DNA of 64,000 nucleotides from Syngnathus acus. Its lineage: Eukaryota; Chordata; Actinopteri; Syngnathiformes; Syngnathidae. The notes beneath the pieces were generated by a model. It was not told the DNA's origin and ran no database searches. It saw only the letters and a program-made list of their open reading frames with translations. The stretch spans positions 10,580,039-10,644,038 of the forward strand of contig NC_051097.1 in assembly GCF_901709675.1 (NCBI RefSeq), in the 5' to 3' direction. The position numbers were made by a program, and so were the translations under genes. Each line of letters opens with the position of its first letter. The first letter of the stretch is position 1. Positions 1 to 12,200 of this stretch are shown one piece after another.

Positions 1-608
1 GCGTGAGCGCCTCCTCCCTGCTCACTTCCTTGAACAACTTGTGAAACTGCAAGTTCGTCTTGGACAGCTGAAAGAAACGAGACAACTGGAATACCTGCGT
101 CAGGCATGTTGAACCCATTAATTTGTTTTCAATGTTAACATTTTTGTTGATCATTTCCCCATCACATCCCCCCACAGACATAAATAAAAAATGTTTAAAT
201 CTAATTTTAATGTGGACGATGAGTAAGAGAGGAATATTCAAAACAAATCCATGGACAGGTAAACCAGCGGATGTCCAACCCCAAGTACCGTCTAAGTGGA
301 GAAACGCACCTGAGTGGACGGTGACTTCTTTACTTCCGATTTTGACAAACGGAGGTGAGTGGGCCTCCTCCGGGCACTGGGGACATCGTCGTCCACCTCA
401 AAACTGCCACAAAAAGTTAAAATATGAAAGACTTCTTGTACTAAACTTTTCATCAAGCGTCTCATAACAGAATTGAAGTGAACCAGAGCCTCCGTTAGCG
501 CAACACACCGGGACTTGAGCGCCAGCTGGCCCGAACTCACCTACTCCCGCTGGGGTACTCGGTCGTCCGGCACGGCGGAGTCAACGGTCGCTCGGCCTGC
601 TCGCCCAT
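1..608 (-). CDS. gramd2b: GRAM domain-containing protein 2B-like, N-terminal exons (partial at window edge)
   Basis: Three minus-strand exons join in frame. Exon 1 is 541-608, starting at an ATG at 608 and reading MGEQAERPLTPP, with donor AG|gtgagt in phase 2. Exon 2 is 310-403, flanked by tggcag and gtgcgt, reads FEVDDDVPSARRRP and ends in phase 0. Exon 3 is 1-67, acceptor tttcag, reading LSKTNLQFHKLFKEVSREEA before the window ends. The K-x-N-x-x-FHKLF block with a following EE is the start of the GRAM domain in the GRAMD2/GRAMD3 family; FHKLF fits GRAMD2B better than the YHKLF of GRAMD2A. These proteins are membrane-anchored and linked to ER-plasma membrane contact sites. The GRAM core, the transmembrane segment and everything downstream lie outside the window. 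Family assignment is fairly sure; the paralogue is inferred from this short block and from dtwd2 nearby. Confidence 0.68.
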
Positions 609-2278
609 CACCACCACCGTGTCGTCCTCCCCCTCCTCCCTAGCCGCCCGCTACCGCCGCGAGGAGACATATGCGGTAACCGGGGATTTGGACCGATCGA
701 GGGGAGAAAATATGGGAAAAGTGGCTGGAGAAAGGAGGAGGAGGAACCGGGGAGGAGTCGGCGGAGAGGCCGAAAAAGGGGAGCGAGAAGACGGGAGCGC
801 TGAAAACCGCCCGCTTTTTGGGTGCCGGAAAGAAATCCATAATTTAATTCCTTGACACTTTATTCACAAATTCTAATCACTATTAGAACAACAAATGATA
901 AAAAAGGGAAGAAATCCAGACTTTTCCCCGACTTTTTGGGCCACGTCAATGTGATTGACCAACATGTCCACAAGAGGGCAGCATCATCACTTATAGTCAA
1001 CATTCACCTCATTTCTATGACAGGAGAGGTTATAATTTCCTTCAATATTTAAAGAAGCTAAAGTTGTTTGACTTGGGCAAGTAAATATTTAAACTTTAAA
1101 AGAACAAATTTGAAATTAAATTTGGCTTTTAGACACGGGCTTTAGGTTTTCAAAAACAGGGTTCGAGCCTGGGTTAGGGTTTAAAGCAAGGCTTAGTGTT
1201 GCAAATTAGGGTTTTAAGACTTCCAAAGTATGTTTTTTTAGTCAGGGTTACTGTGTGTCTGTTCTGTCTCTTTAATTCTCCGTTCAATGAGTCATGTTGC
1301 ATATTTTCTGCGTTTGTTTATTTGTGGCTGCCTGATGACAGCTTCATGACGGTTGCAAAACATTACGGCCCACATCTGGGCGCTTCTTATGTAGGGCACT
1401 GCCACCTCTCCTCCCCCCCTCCACCCACATACACTCAAAGGCCTCATTTGTGGGCCCAGTGATGGATGAAGTGATAAAGCCTGGAGACACCACAGAACAC
1501 GTACCACTTTCTGGGATTAAGAACGTCAAGAACTATCTTTTAAAAGAAAAAATATTGATACAAAAGTAGAAAATGAACACATTGACGGATATGGATCAGA
1601 TACCCATGAGGAAATCCAGCTGCGATGGTCATGTGACTAACAAAGAGATGCTTGATAAAATCTTCCCACATGTCCTTTGGAGACTATTCATTCTTGACAC
1701 ACACACAATGGAGTCAGTGTGTGTGGGCGCGCAAGTTGCCCTCCTGAGAGGAATCTGCGATGAAAAAACAGACAAGAGAGTGGGAATCGTATTTTTGATT
1801 TATTTAACAAAATATTAGTCGCTGCATTACAACCCTACAGAGGCCCTAAAGTGAACCCCCCCCTTCCCAATAAAAAGTAGTAGAAGCATTGATTCAACTG
1901 CTGTGGATTAGGAAGAAGTAGACTCAGAAATATAATTAGTCTACTACCTGGTATGCTTTGGTAGCAAGATAAAAAAAAGGACACGGTCGATTTCCCGAGG
2001 GGTGTAACGTGACAGGCAACAAAATTCTGTGAATCCAAATGAGGGTGCAAAAGTACAAGGATTTATTTTCTCTTTTTTCCTCGTACATTCCGAATGAACT
2101 GGGTGCTCAAGGTTTGAAGTCGGACACAGGAGGTGGATCTCGTTGGTCAAAGAGACAAAAATCAATTGCAGATTCAGTGGTTGTCGGGGTGCTGAAAAGC
2201 AAATCTTGACAATTCCTCAGTGGTGTCAACATTGATCCAAAAAGTCTCCCCCCCTGCTAAAAATATCCCCTGAAGGCA
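609..2278. other. Intergenic spacer between the gramd2b-like promoter and the zinc-finger gene 3' end
   Basis: No coding region is supportable. 609-850 is GC-rich and purine-biased and is probably the 5' UTR and promoter of the minus-strand gramd2b-like gene. A CTCF-like 14-mer, CCACAAGAGGGCAG, lies at 968-981. 1140-1215 is a degenerate stretch of GGGTT/TTAGGG-like words. The last few hundred bases are probably 3' UTR of the minus-strand zinc-finger gene. Confidence 0.4.
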
Positions 2279-4025
2279 TCATTGGTAGTCCAGAGTCGAT
2301 GGAGGTTCCAGTCTTTGGTTGTAGAAGGCATAGTGCGGGTAGCATGGGCCTGTGGTTGGCCAAGAGCGCACGGCCATGGTGTAGGGTCCGGATGGCAAAG
2401 TACTGTAGGGGTGATAGCGAGCTATTCCCATACTGTGCGGCGCTCGGACGGAGCCCCCCGAGCCACTCAAGTGGGGCAAGTGCTGATGACAACGGGCAGG
2501 TGTCGAGGACGGAACCTTGGGGTCCGCCTCCATGGCCATGTGTGCCCGCAGGTGAACCAGCTCATCAGGCGCAGTAAAGTGCTTGTCACCCGGAGCCCTG
2601 GCTGACTCCCAGTTGCACGTGTGGGGGTCGCTCGGCAATATGTAGGAGTAGAGGGGGTGTGGAGGGTGGGCAGGGTATACCAAAGGAAAGCTGCAATTGA
2701 GACTTGAGAGCTCTTGGATGCAGGGGCCGCTGCTGACATGGGGAAGGCTTGGGTAGCTGAGGCAGTAGGGATCCCGGCACAGACCCTGCATGAAGAAAGG
2801 TGGCGAGGCTCTCGCGTGTGGGATGGAGCTGGGATGCTTGGGACCCAACTGAGGCGGGTAGCCAGCGTAGGAGCCCACCATTGAGCCGTGGTAGACCACA
2901 TTGGACGGTGGCAAGGGGAAGTGACGGTGCGCCGTCTTGTAGGGCGAAATGGGCGTAAGGCGCCCGGGGCCAGAACCTGCTTGGCTGCCACCTGAGCTGC
3001 TCACGCCGCAGATGGCGCTGGCTCGGGGGTGGCCAGAGTTGGCGAGGTGCAGACCCTCTGAGGTCAGCCTGCTTGCGTCAATGTCTTTTTGGGACTGTCC
3101 GCCGCTCGTACCACAGTCGCTACTTGTGCTGCTCGGGCTTCCAGTTTCACGCTCGCTATTTGGCGAGTGGCGCAGCGGGTTGGGCGTCGTGCCACCTGAT
3201 CGTTGGGTGGATCCTTTCTCACCGCAGCTCGGCGAGAAAGGGTGGGGCGCGTACAACGGTGTGTTGGCTATGTGCCCACGAGCGCCGCCAAGGGCCCCGA
3301 CTCCTACTTTCTCGGACAAACTGCTGCTGCTCACTTCATCATCGCCACCTCTACCAATGCCACCGCTTCCTTTGAGGTAGGGCTTGACGCTGCACTTGTC
3401 CGCCAAAGGTGGACGCTGCTCTCCCACTTTAAAGCTGGAGCGCGTGGTGCTTTCCTTGGAGGAGGCCGGAGGATCTGCTTTCCCAATCTGCGAGCATGTC
3501 TGGGCCAGCATAGCCAGAGGGCTCTTCTTCACGTCCAGCTAAAATCAAGCAACAAGAGATGTTTAAAATATTCAGTTTGTGTACTGGGTCACTTATAATA
3601 AAACATCTCTTTAAAAAAAAGCCATAAAAAAGAGAAACGGTGTGAGCAACATTCATTTTTTTGGATTGTACAGGTAATATGCAAAATAGCATCTTGCAAT
3701 TCACTATTTACTACTGAGCCCAAAGCCAGAAAAGCAATGTCACACTTTGCAACTTTTTCTAAACATACTTTAAAAAAAATACATTATAAATGTAGTTTAC
3801 AGTATGTAAAATATTTAAAATGACATTTATGTCATGCAAGAAGTCAAACACTTTTTAACTTTAGCAGATATTATTTTGGAATCTCTAGCCTGTGAATTAT
3901 TTCCATAAACATGTTAATTATTTGCTGCAATCAATCATGCAGCCTACCTCAATGGTGACAGAGGCGGGCGTGAGCGGTTGCAAGTATTCCGGGTGGGTCA
4001 AGTTGCCCGTATGCGCGCTCAACAT
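2279..4025 (-). CDS. NET-family zinc-finger protein, ZNF703/ZNF503 (Nlz)-like, divergent
   Basis: The NET family (NocA/Nlz/Elbow) consists of nuclear transcriptional repressors that bind Groucho. Two exons are seen. Exon 1 ends at 3948 (ACC ATT GAG|gtaggc) and holds MLSAHTGNLTHPEYLQPL, a family hallmark. Exon 2 is 3538-2279 (tttag|CTGGACGTG, stop TGA) and opens with the second hallmark SPLAMLAQTCSQIGK. A Ser/Pro/Gly-rich middle, a C2H2-like segment at 2617-2540, a YHPYS motif and a C-terminal LDYQ follow. About 445 residues can be read from the internal ATG at 4025, against about 590-650 for human ZNF703/ZNF503. The open frame extends upstream to 4148, where an in-frame TGA (4151-4149) blocks it; no other ATG is in frame, so the true start is unknown. 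The second zinc cysteine is glycine, one finger residue is missing, and FKPY reads VKPY. It could be a functional divergent paralogue or a decaying copy. Confidence 0.8.
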
Positions 4026-4151
4026 GTTGACCACGTGCACCGCGAGCCGTCTCGCCTCGCCTCGCCTGCCGAACGGCACGGAGGTCCGGATGAGGCGACG
4101 ACTGACAGAAGACGTGCGGCGCTCGGCTCGCTGCTCAACTTCCACCGCTCA

Positions 4152-7100
4152 GTGGCTCTCCGCGAAGGGGGAGATTTCGTCGGACGCAGCGTAATGCATC
4201 CACAGTCCTGCCGGTGTCTTCCGGGATAACGACGAGTCGCGGGTGGTGAGTTTACTTGTGCATGTTGAACGGCTCCAATGTAAAGTTCCGAGCCCGACGA
4301 GTCCCTCATGCACGCCTGTGCTGCGTGCACTCTCGCAGCCGATCGCAGGCAGGAGGAGGCAGGCGTGACTTCGAAGCAGCCAGTGGGCGGGGCGATACGA
4401 AGCGCAATATCAGCGATACAAGTAACGATACGGTTTTGACGTGGTTTGTTTTCTATAGTTTCCCCCCCCCAAAATTAGTCCAGCTCTATTCCTGGCTGCG
4501 TTGTACTTTTCGAAGCATTTTTTTTTTCTCAACAAATAAAATAATGTAATCTACAACTAATAATACAAATTGCAGGCTATATAAATGCTGGTCATTGATT
4601 TTAGAGCATCAAAATGACCACATTTGTACAATGACTATATGTATTAGCAGAAAAGTCCAATGAAATGTAATCCAGATCCAAATGACCCATTTGTGGCAAT
4701 CCAACCATTGACGACATTCTTAAATTTAGGGTGGGAAAAAATGTAGAAAGTAGAAAAACCTCACCCCCATTTTTTTTGGGGATAGATTTTATGACGCACA
4801 ACCCCGGCAGGCTTTCCCCTTGTGATGAAGGCCTTTCACTAGCATTTTTATTACAGCTCGTAACCCTCCCGATGGGTTGTGCGTATTCTCCCCAAACGGA
4901 CACATTTACAACACGTTTATGAGTCGTCTGTGTTGTCGGAACAGCGAGACACGGCGGGCCGCTTTTATGCGGGGAAAAGTCTGACAGGGATAATCATTGC
5001 CTGGGCAAAAGCAGTGCACCCTTGGGGGGGAAAAACTCCCTGGTGACGCTCAGTTTTTAGCATCGGGTCAAGGACACACATCCCACAAAAGTGGCAGTAG
5101 CCGAGGTTTGTTTTTTTTAGCGCACCCCCCCAAAAAAAGAAAAAAAATTCAGTACACGGTTGACAGTAGCACTGAGCCAAGTGAGCTCAAATTTCAAGCG
5201 CCTGTCAAAACCTTCACTTTACATTTCAGCTGCGCACCGCCGGCGGCTTGTGAACTTTTCACTCTTTCAGGGGGCTCATTGTGAAAAGAGCCATCATTAG
5301 CGTATCGTTAGCATCATCATGTGCTCTACATCAAAGTCAGCTCCCGTGACACATCTCATCGGAATCTGTCATGTGCTGCTTTTACCGATCTGTCACACTT
5401 CAAACAACCTCCCAAAAACCAAGCCGCCAAGAACAATAAAAGCAGTCAACCATAAGCTAGGAGGGGAAAAATATCGCAAGGGCGTGAACGCCGTTCGGGT
5501 ACTCTATGTACTGCTCGGGTAGGGTGGCGCTGCCCCGGGGGGGTGCACGGCCCGAGTGAACATGCCGGCATCGTCGACCAGATTTTCCACTTCCTGTGCC
5601 AAGATGGCGGCTGTGGCCTTTTATCCGCCGCCTTTTCCTTTGAAACAAATATTACTATCAGGACAGTTTCACACAGAGACCTGGCCATTTCCTGATTGAA
5701 GCACAATGAATACTTTCTTAGCGATTTCAACGTCGTCAAAGCGCAATCTGTCGTTCTGTCTCACACACATACAGCGTCTTGTTCTTTCGCTGACCTCTTT
5801 ACCTCAGCAAGGCCAAATTATACCCGGCGTGCGTTTTGATTGACAGGCGAGGCAGCGATACGAGAGGAGGGGCGTCGTCCGTTGCCGTCAACAGGTCGCA
5901 ATTAGTTTACAGCTGTCTGTGAAAAAAAAAAAATACTCACTTGCCGTCGCGACCCAGCAATTACGCGCCCTGACAGCATTCTTGACTCGCCTTTTTTTTG
6001 TGTGGTTTCGAAAAACTATGGTCGGTCGATCATTATGAGATTATCGCAGTTGAGCTGTCTTGTGTGTGAAGTTCCGACCGTTGCTTTGACTTTGCAAGAG
6101 GAAGCAGATTGATGAAATCTAAATCGATATTTAGCGTCAGACATTTGTCTAGTGGACACGGTTTTAAGTTGGCAGCCGGCGGACTAAAATTCGTTTGCTT
6201 TGGAAGAGAAATTGCCTACATCGCCCTATAATCCACGCTTAAAAAAGACAAACAAGTTTTTGCCTATACAGCAGCTCAGAAGTGGACACGGCATTTTCGC
6301 TGCCACAGAGAATTACGCCATAAAACATCAAAGATGAAAGAAAAATGACATGAAAAGCCACCGCAGCTGCCATCTTTCACTCGCCAAGCGCATGTGGCTG
6401 CGACGCCTCCGAGCCAATCGGTCACGCAGCACTCGTGAACCCATAAATCTATCGCGACAGGAAGCGAGGGGATCGGCGGCGTAAATCAACGCCGCAGATG
6501 AAAAACAGACGAAAGAGGAGGCCGGACGGGAGAGAGTTCGTGGCGGGACACAAAAACATTCCAGATTGTCCGTGAAGTCCGCGGGGCACTGAACTGAGAC
6601 TTTAGAGCAAGACTTGAAAATGCCAGGACTGTCTAACCTCGCTTACTCAGCGACTTGTCAACATGTGTGTCCTGGTGGCTATGTCCCAGCATCTTTGTAT
6701 CCTAGTGTACTTGTGTCCTACCATCCTTGCACATGCGTATTTTCTTTCGACATGGAATTCTTGTGTCCTAGTAGACTTCTGTCCTCATGACCTACTGTGA
6801 CCTATTATTCTCATGTCCAACTGGACTTGTGTCTTTGTGGATTTAAGTTCTATGCACTTGACAACTTGTGTCCTACTCGGGTCCTCGTGTCCGAGCAGCT
6901 ATCTAAATCGCGCATGAAAGCGTCGTTCTGAAAGCTCGCGTCTACGGACAGGAAGTGGTCATGACCTTACTTGCTGTCCGGCACGAATGAGAGGAAGGGG
7001 ATCAAGAGGACGGCAACAGCGGCGACGGGATTCCAAGCTGTTGTCGTGGAAACGGCGATGACGGCTTTGTCGGTGTCACGGCCGCTTTGCTTGAACAAAG

Positions 7101-9162
7101 GAAGTGGAAAGGACTTATGTCACGACAGCTACATTTGATTTCAATTAATTGACAATAACATATTCCGATGATGTGACGATTCACTCCAATTCTGATCAAA
7201 CTATGACCCAATTTACTCAAATTTCAGCGCAGATTTGCTGCAAATACAAATAATTAAATACATTTGAAATGATGACAAATGAAATGATCCGCGGATTCCT
7301 CCGAGGTAAAAACACGCCACTATGGAGGTCAGTGTGAAGCCAAGAGGAATTAACACTCGTCACTCAGCCGCCGCTGGGAGGAAGGTGGAAGCTTTGACAG
7401 AAAGCGACGAGCGAGAGAGAAATAGAACATCAGCGTTGGGCTGGCGACCTTGGCAGCCTGGAAGCACCACTTTACAGCGGAAAATCCAAACGGGAATATT
7501 TGATCCCGCCGCTCTTCGCCACAAACTTATTTTAGGAACTGCGCCTGACCAACACCACATCTCGGAACGGGATGTTCTCAAAAGTGTGTACTAGTTACAG
7601 TCGGCTCTTTACCCGCCGTGGCACTCCACAAAGCGAACAAACTAAATGTATTTGTCAGCATCTCATTGAGGCGCTGACAACAGGAGTGGGATAAGTCAAC
7701 TTCTGTTCAGTCATTTTTCAGATGAATACTGTCACATGACAAGGGGAGCGCATTCCTGCCTTTAGGACTTTTCTCGATTGAGCATAGAAACACTGGGCCA
7801 TAAAAAAAACAGATCATCAAGTTGCTGGGCAGAATTAAAGTATGGTTCATTGATGCTGTTTTTTGAGCTAATATGAGAGGGTAAAAAATAACCGGCTTTA
7901 GCGCAAACATTATTCACAAGCGTAATCTCCCTCTTTAACTGAGCGCCCAAATAAAAATGATACAGCCCGTGTCGGCACTTTTACAGCGTGCTATAAAGCA
8001 GAACGGCACAGTTAGCGCAAACACACACACGTGCATGCGCGCACACACAACCTGCAAAAACACTTTTACTGCAGCCTGCAAATGGACTATAGTGATTTTA
8101 CTATTTAAGAAAAAAAAAAAAGAGGAGGAGGGAGTTTAATGAGCGACTTTGATGTCAAACAGACAGAAGGTGATTAAACATGGCCGCCATCTGTCCTCAT
8201 AAACACCGCCCGGTCAGAGGGGTTCTCGTAAAGCAGACGTTACGCAGTCCCAAAACACGTCACGACACCTGTCGTAAACGTTGAAGGCCATTCATGAACA
8301 ATGGTGACCAATCAGATGGGGAAGTATGCCAGGGTAAATAGATTTTAGCAAGAAAAAGTCGAACAGGAAATTTCTCAGCGATGCTGACAGCAAAGTGTCT
8401 GCTCGTGACGTAGTTGTACAATCCACGAATCAAATGTCAATTTTTTATTTTTGCGTGAAGAAGGAAAGAGAATTATAGGACCTGGGGGTCGCCATCGATT
8501 GGCCACCATTTGTGATGGATGACGCAATAAGCGGCGAAGGAGGAGTAGTTGAATGATTGATGCTGGTCAACGCGCTGGCCAATCAGCAAGCGGGAAGACA
8601 TAACATGATGGAGGACCGAGAAAGTGGATAAGATGGACGGTGGCTGGGGGGGAAGGCACACTTGTCTCTAGAATGGACCGGTAGTTATCATTTAAACCTT
8701 TGATGACAACACTTAAGTCACATTTTTGACATTCTTAATTGTCAGACGGACAATCATAGTTTGACAGCAAAGTTATTGTGCAAGCTAAATGTGCTACATT
8801 CTAACATGTCAATCAAGTACCATCTGTCAACACAAAGTGCATGAAAGAACAGGATAGTGGCGCTACCTGCTGGCGAGATCTGAAACTACCATAAATTGTC
8901 AGGATCTTACTGGGAAGACTTGATTTTAAACATTTAAACATACAAAACCACACACATTTTAATATCCCTTTTTACTGGTCATGAAGCCAAAAGAGTAATT
9001 GAATCATAATCAATTTATGTTTGAGCTTTTTCTGCACTGTTATGACCTATTTATGAATAAATAGAAATTATCATTTTTAAAATCTGTTTTGTTGCTTGAT
9101 CAGTAAAATAATTGGCAGATTAATTAATTAACTATTTGTTAGTTGTAGGTAACAGTATATAT
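4152..9162. other. Intergenic spacer, zinc-finger gene promoter side to C2orf42 3' end
   Basis: No gene is supportable in about 5 kb. 4152-4420 is GC-rich and probably the zinc-finger gene promoter and 5' UTR; it holds a 16-codon ATG frame at 4199-4149 (MHYAASDEISPFAESH, stop). 5588-5610 holds an ETS-like CACTTCCTG followed by a YY1-like AAGATGGCGG. 6655-6900 is a degenerate minisatellite of CTTGTGTCCTA words. 8859-8875 resembles a CTCF site. The remainder is unremarkable AT-rich sequence with A-tracts. Confidence 0.4.
6655..6900 (+). repeat. Degenerate minisatellite of CTTGTGTCCTA-like units
   Basis: The word (A)CTTGTGTCCTA recurs with variants (TTTGTATCCTAG, CTTCTGTCCTC, CTCATGTCCAA, CTTGTGTCTTT, CTCGTGTCCGA) at roughly 15-40 base spacing for about 245 bases. 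It is intergenic and has no coding potential. The unit length is irregular, so it looks like an old, decayed tandem array. Confidence 0.5.
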
Positions 9163-9192
9163 TTATTCATCTATATATTTTATTTTTTTATT
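9162..9192 (-). terminator. Possible poly(A) signals for C2orf42
   Basis: On the minus strand AATAAA occurs at 9192-9187 and again at 9167-9162, directly downstream of the last recognisable exon, next to a TAA stop at 9165-9163 that would end a readthrough form. Whether they are used is not known. Confidence 0.35.
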
Positions 9193-9209
9193 TGAAGACG
9201 GTGGCTCAC

Positions 9210-12200
9210 CTTTGACGTGTCCTGTTGTGCTGTGACCATCCTTCTCTCCACATTCCACCGGCTGTCCGCTCTGCTGGTGTCCAAACTGGTAGAGGATCCT
9301 CAGCTCGCCCATGTGGCAGCGTGGGAGCACGTCGGGGGTCCACTCAATGACAAAGGGGCCGGGTTCTTCTGGGTCATCCGAGCCGGGCCCTGCTCAGGCC
9401 GGAGACAAAGGTCAAGTGCATGCTGGGGATGCTAATGCTAATTGGAATACGAGCAACTCACCAACTTTGAGGAAGGTTTGGAGCTCCATGGGCCGAATGG
9501 GCAACGTCCTATCCGTTCTAATCCCGTCCGCCGGCGCAGGTTCAGGCGGAGGTTGAGGACAGTGAAAGCGGGAGTAGGAACCGTCCATGTTGCGGACAAA
9601 ACTCTGAGTGAGCTCTAACTGCAACTGGTAGACAGACGATGATAGTCCAGGCCTCAGACGCGGGGAATGTAGACCACGCGGGTTGGAATTGAGGGGTCTT
9701 ACCTCAGGCGTGTCAAAGATGCGTTTGACCAGTGCGAGGTTGGTGATGTGCCAAGTATATTTGGACAGGGAGCCCTGAGGGACGCCGTCATTGTTCTCCA
9801 GCACTAAAGCCATCGAGACACATTGAGTTTGAGCTAACTTCGGTCAGCAATTAGCCTGGTGAAAAACGCAGACCATGTGGTCCCACCTGTGGTGAAGTTG
9901 GGCAGCCGCCTCTTGGAGCCCAGAGACAGGCGATGCTGCAGAGCATTGAAGAATTGCTGAGGAATGTAGTATACCAGAGGCTCGGGTTTCCCTGTGGGGT
10001 TAAAAAAAAAAAGATTCCAATTACACATAATTCGAATCTCTGTTGGGAGTCACATGAAAAATAAATATGTCTTCTCTTTGTCACAGTGACGTGCGTGCAA
10101 TATCGGCCACATGCTAGCTGTCACGTTGGACTTTTGAAAAAGGAAAAAAAAATACATTTCCTACCGTCAAACTGGTAGTGCATGGTTTGCTGAATCCTCT
10201 CTGTGACGCCGGCCAACCACTGGTAGAAACTCAAGGACATTGAGCCCTCATCCACCATCTGAGTGCCAGCTGAGACACGGCAGTTCAAGTACCAGGAAAA
10301 AGTCACGGAACAATAAGTAGAAGCCATAAAATGTTTTGGACTAGTACCTGAGGGAGCTTCATCCGGGCGTGGTTTCTTGGCTTTGTGAAGATATCTGAGA
10401 GGTTCCGTGGGAAGGGGAGGGGGCCTCTCGCAGGGAACGAGGACTTTGCCGGTTGGGGTAGGTACAATGCCTGAAAGACAAAGGCGTGAAAGGGTTAATG
10501 ATGTTGCATTATTGAAGATGAGGTCATCATCACATAGTACTGTACAACTTTAAAAGGCTGGACCAATCAGATGACCACTCTTACCTGTTGTCGCCGAGCT
10601 GATAAAGGTGGCAAATTCTGCCGCCAGTTTCTCATCGCTGGCAAAGGCACAAACGCAGGCATAGAAGTGCAGGCAGGGGTGTGAAGGGTCTGGGTGGTCA
10701 GTGGCGCACGACGCCTCAGCCGTCTGCGGGCGGCAGGCGCAGTGAAATGCCGCCTGCTGCTGCGTCGCCCGCCGGGTCCTTCTGCCGCCTTTCGCCACAT
10801 TGGACGGTCCTACGCCGCCACCGACCGTCAGGTGTAGAAGGCCCAGGGGGTGCGCAGAATCGGGGCGGCACTTGACCACCAGCGTGTCCTTGGACACCCG
10901 TTGCACCAGGGGCCCCGGGGACTCGGTGGCCAGGCCCCACAGTTCCTCTTTGTCCTGCATTGAGGCTGTCAATGCCTCTAGGGCAGAGCTCTTGACGCTC
11001 AGAGGGGCGGCGGAGCGGCGGCACTCGATGGCAGTCTTGATATGGACGCAGAGGGTGTCGGGTAAGCCGGACTCAGACCGGTCGGACCTCGAACCCTGCT
11101 TGCAGGCCGGCATGAAGCAGCGGCCCATGTTGATCTGAGACAGCATGGGGTGCCGCTCGCCCGTGGAGATAGCGGTGTCGGTGGGAGACAGCCCCACAAA
11201 GCCCAGCTGGGCGGATCCTCGTTCTCGGTGGCACACGGAAAACACCTGTGTTGGAGGGAAAATGACCGAGATAATATCTAAGACGATTCAATACTCATGC
11301 AAGAAGATACCTTCTTTATATTTCCCACCAACCTGAACACCGCCCCCTTCGTTGTTATCCTGCTCCTTCCCCGCTCGCTCCTCGCTGTCGATGATCACTC
11401 TGACCGCCTCCACGCCACCCTTCCGGCTCCCCCTGTTCCCCGAGGTGGCGTTCCGGAGTGATATCCCGCACAGTTTGTTCTTGCAGCTGAGCCCCCGGGT
11501 GCCGTTGTAGACGCCACAGCGGGGACACTTGCGGATGCCGCGCAGGGTGGCCCTCCCCAGGTTGGAGAGGAAGGCTGGGGTTACAGCGGACCCCGCCTTG
11601 GTGTGAACGTCCTGCTGTTTGGCGGCGAGCGGGGTGGCAGACAATGGTGGGATGATGGAAGGGGACATGCCTTCCATTTTCTGACTAGTCAAGAAGGAAG
11701 GGGGGGTCAAAATAAACACATAGTGGGCTGTGTTTGGAATCATTCAGCAACCCACTACTCCATAAACACTATACAGTGAACTTTCAACATTATATATATC
11801 TAGATTCATTCAATAACAAAAATCCACGAACACGTAACCCCCACCCACCCCATTCACTTGGCGGGTTTTGTAATCCTGTATCGGTGCCACTAGATGGTGG
11901 TAAAGCAGTAAATCCGGAAATGATTCGAAACGATAAACCTGTCACACATATTAGGACTGTTCAATATTTAAAATGTTCAACTGCAACAAACCACCTTCAC
12001 ACGAAGGTCATGAGTAGTATTAGCTTACACAAATTGATGTACCATCACAAGTATGCGGACTAGCATGTTATTGTTAAGTCATTAATAAAACTCATTTTGA
12101 TATTTGAATATAAATTAATTGCTATGAAATACAAACAAAGTGTAATGGTTGAATAAGACTACGCGGGCTCTCCACAGCAGTGGAAGCATATTTTTAAACT

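Noticed and set aside
1140-1215. Interstitial telomere repeat
   Set aside because: Only isolated GGGTTAGGG-like words, never two perfect TTAGGG units in tandem.
9412-9813. 133-codon minus-strand frame read as one protein
   Set aside because: It spans two C2orf42 exons and the intron between them (9625-9702), which happens to be open. The conserved parts are the exons only.
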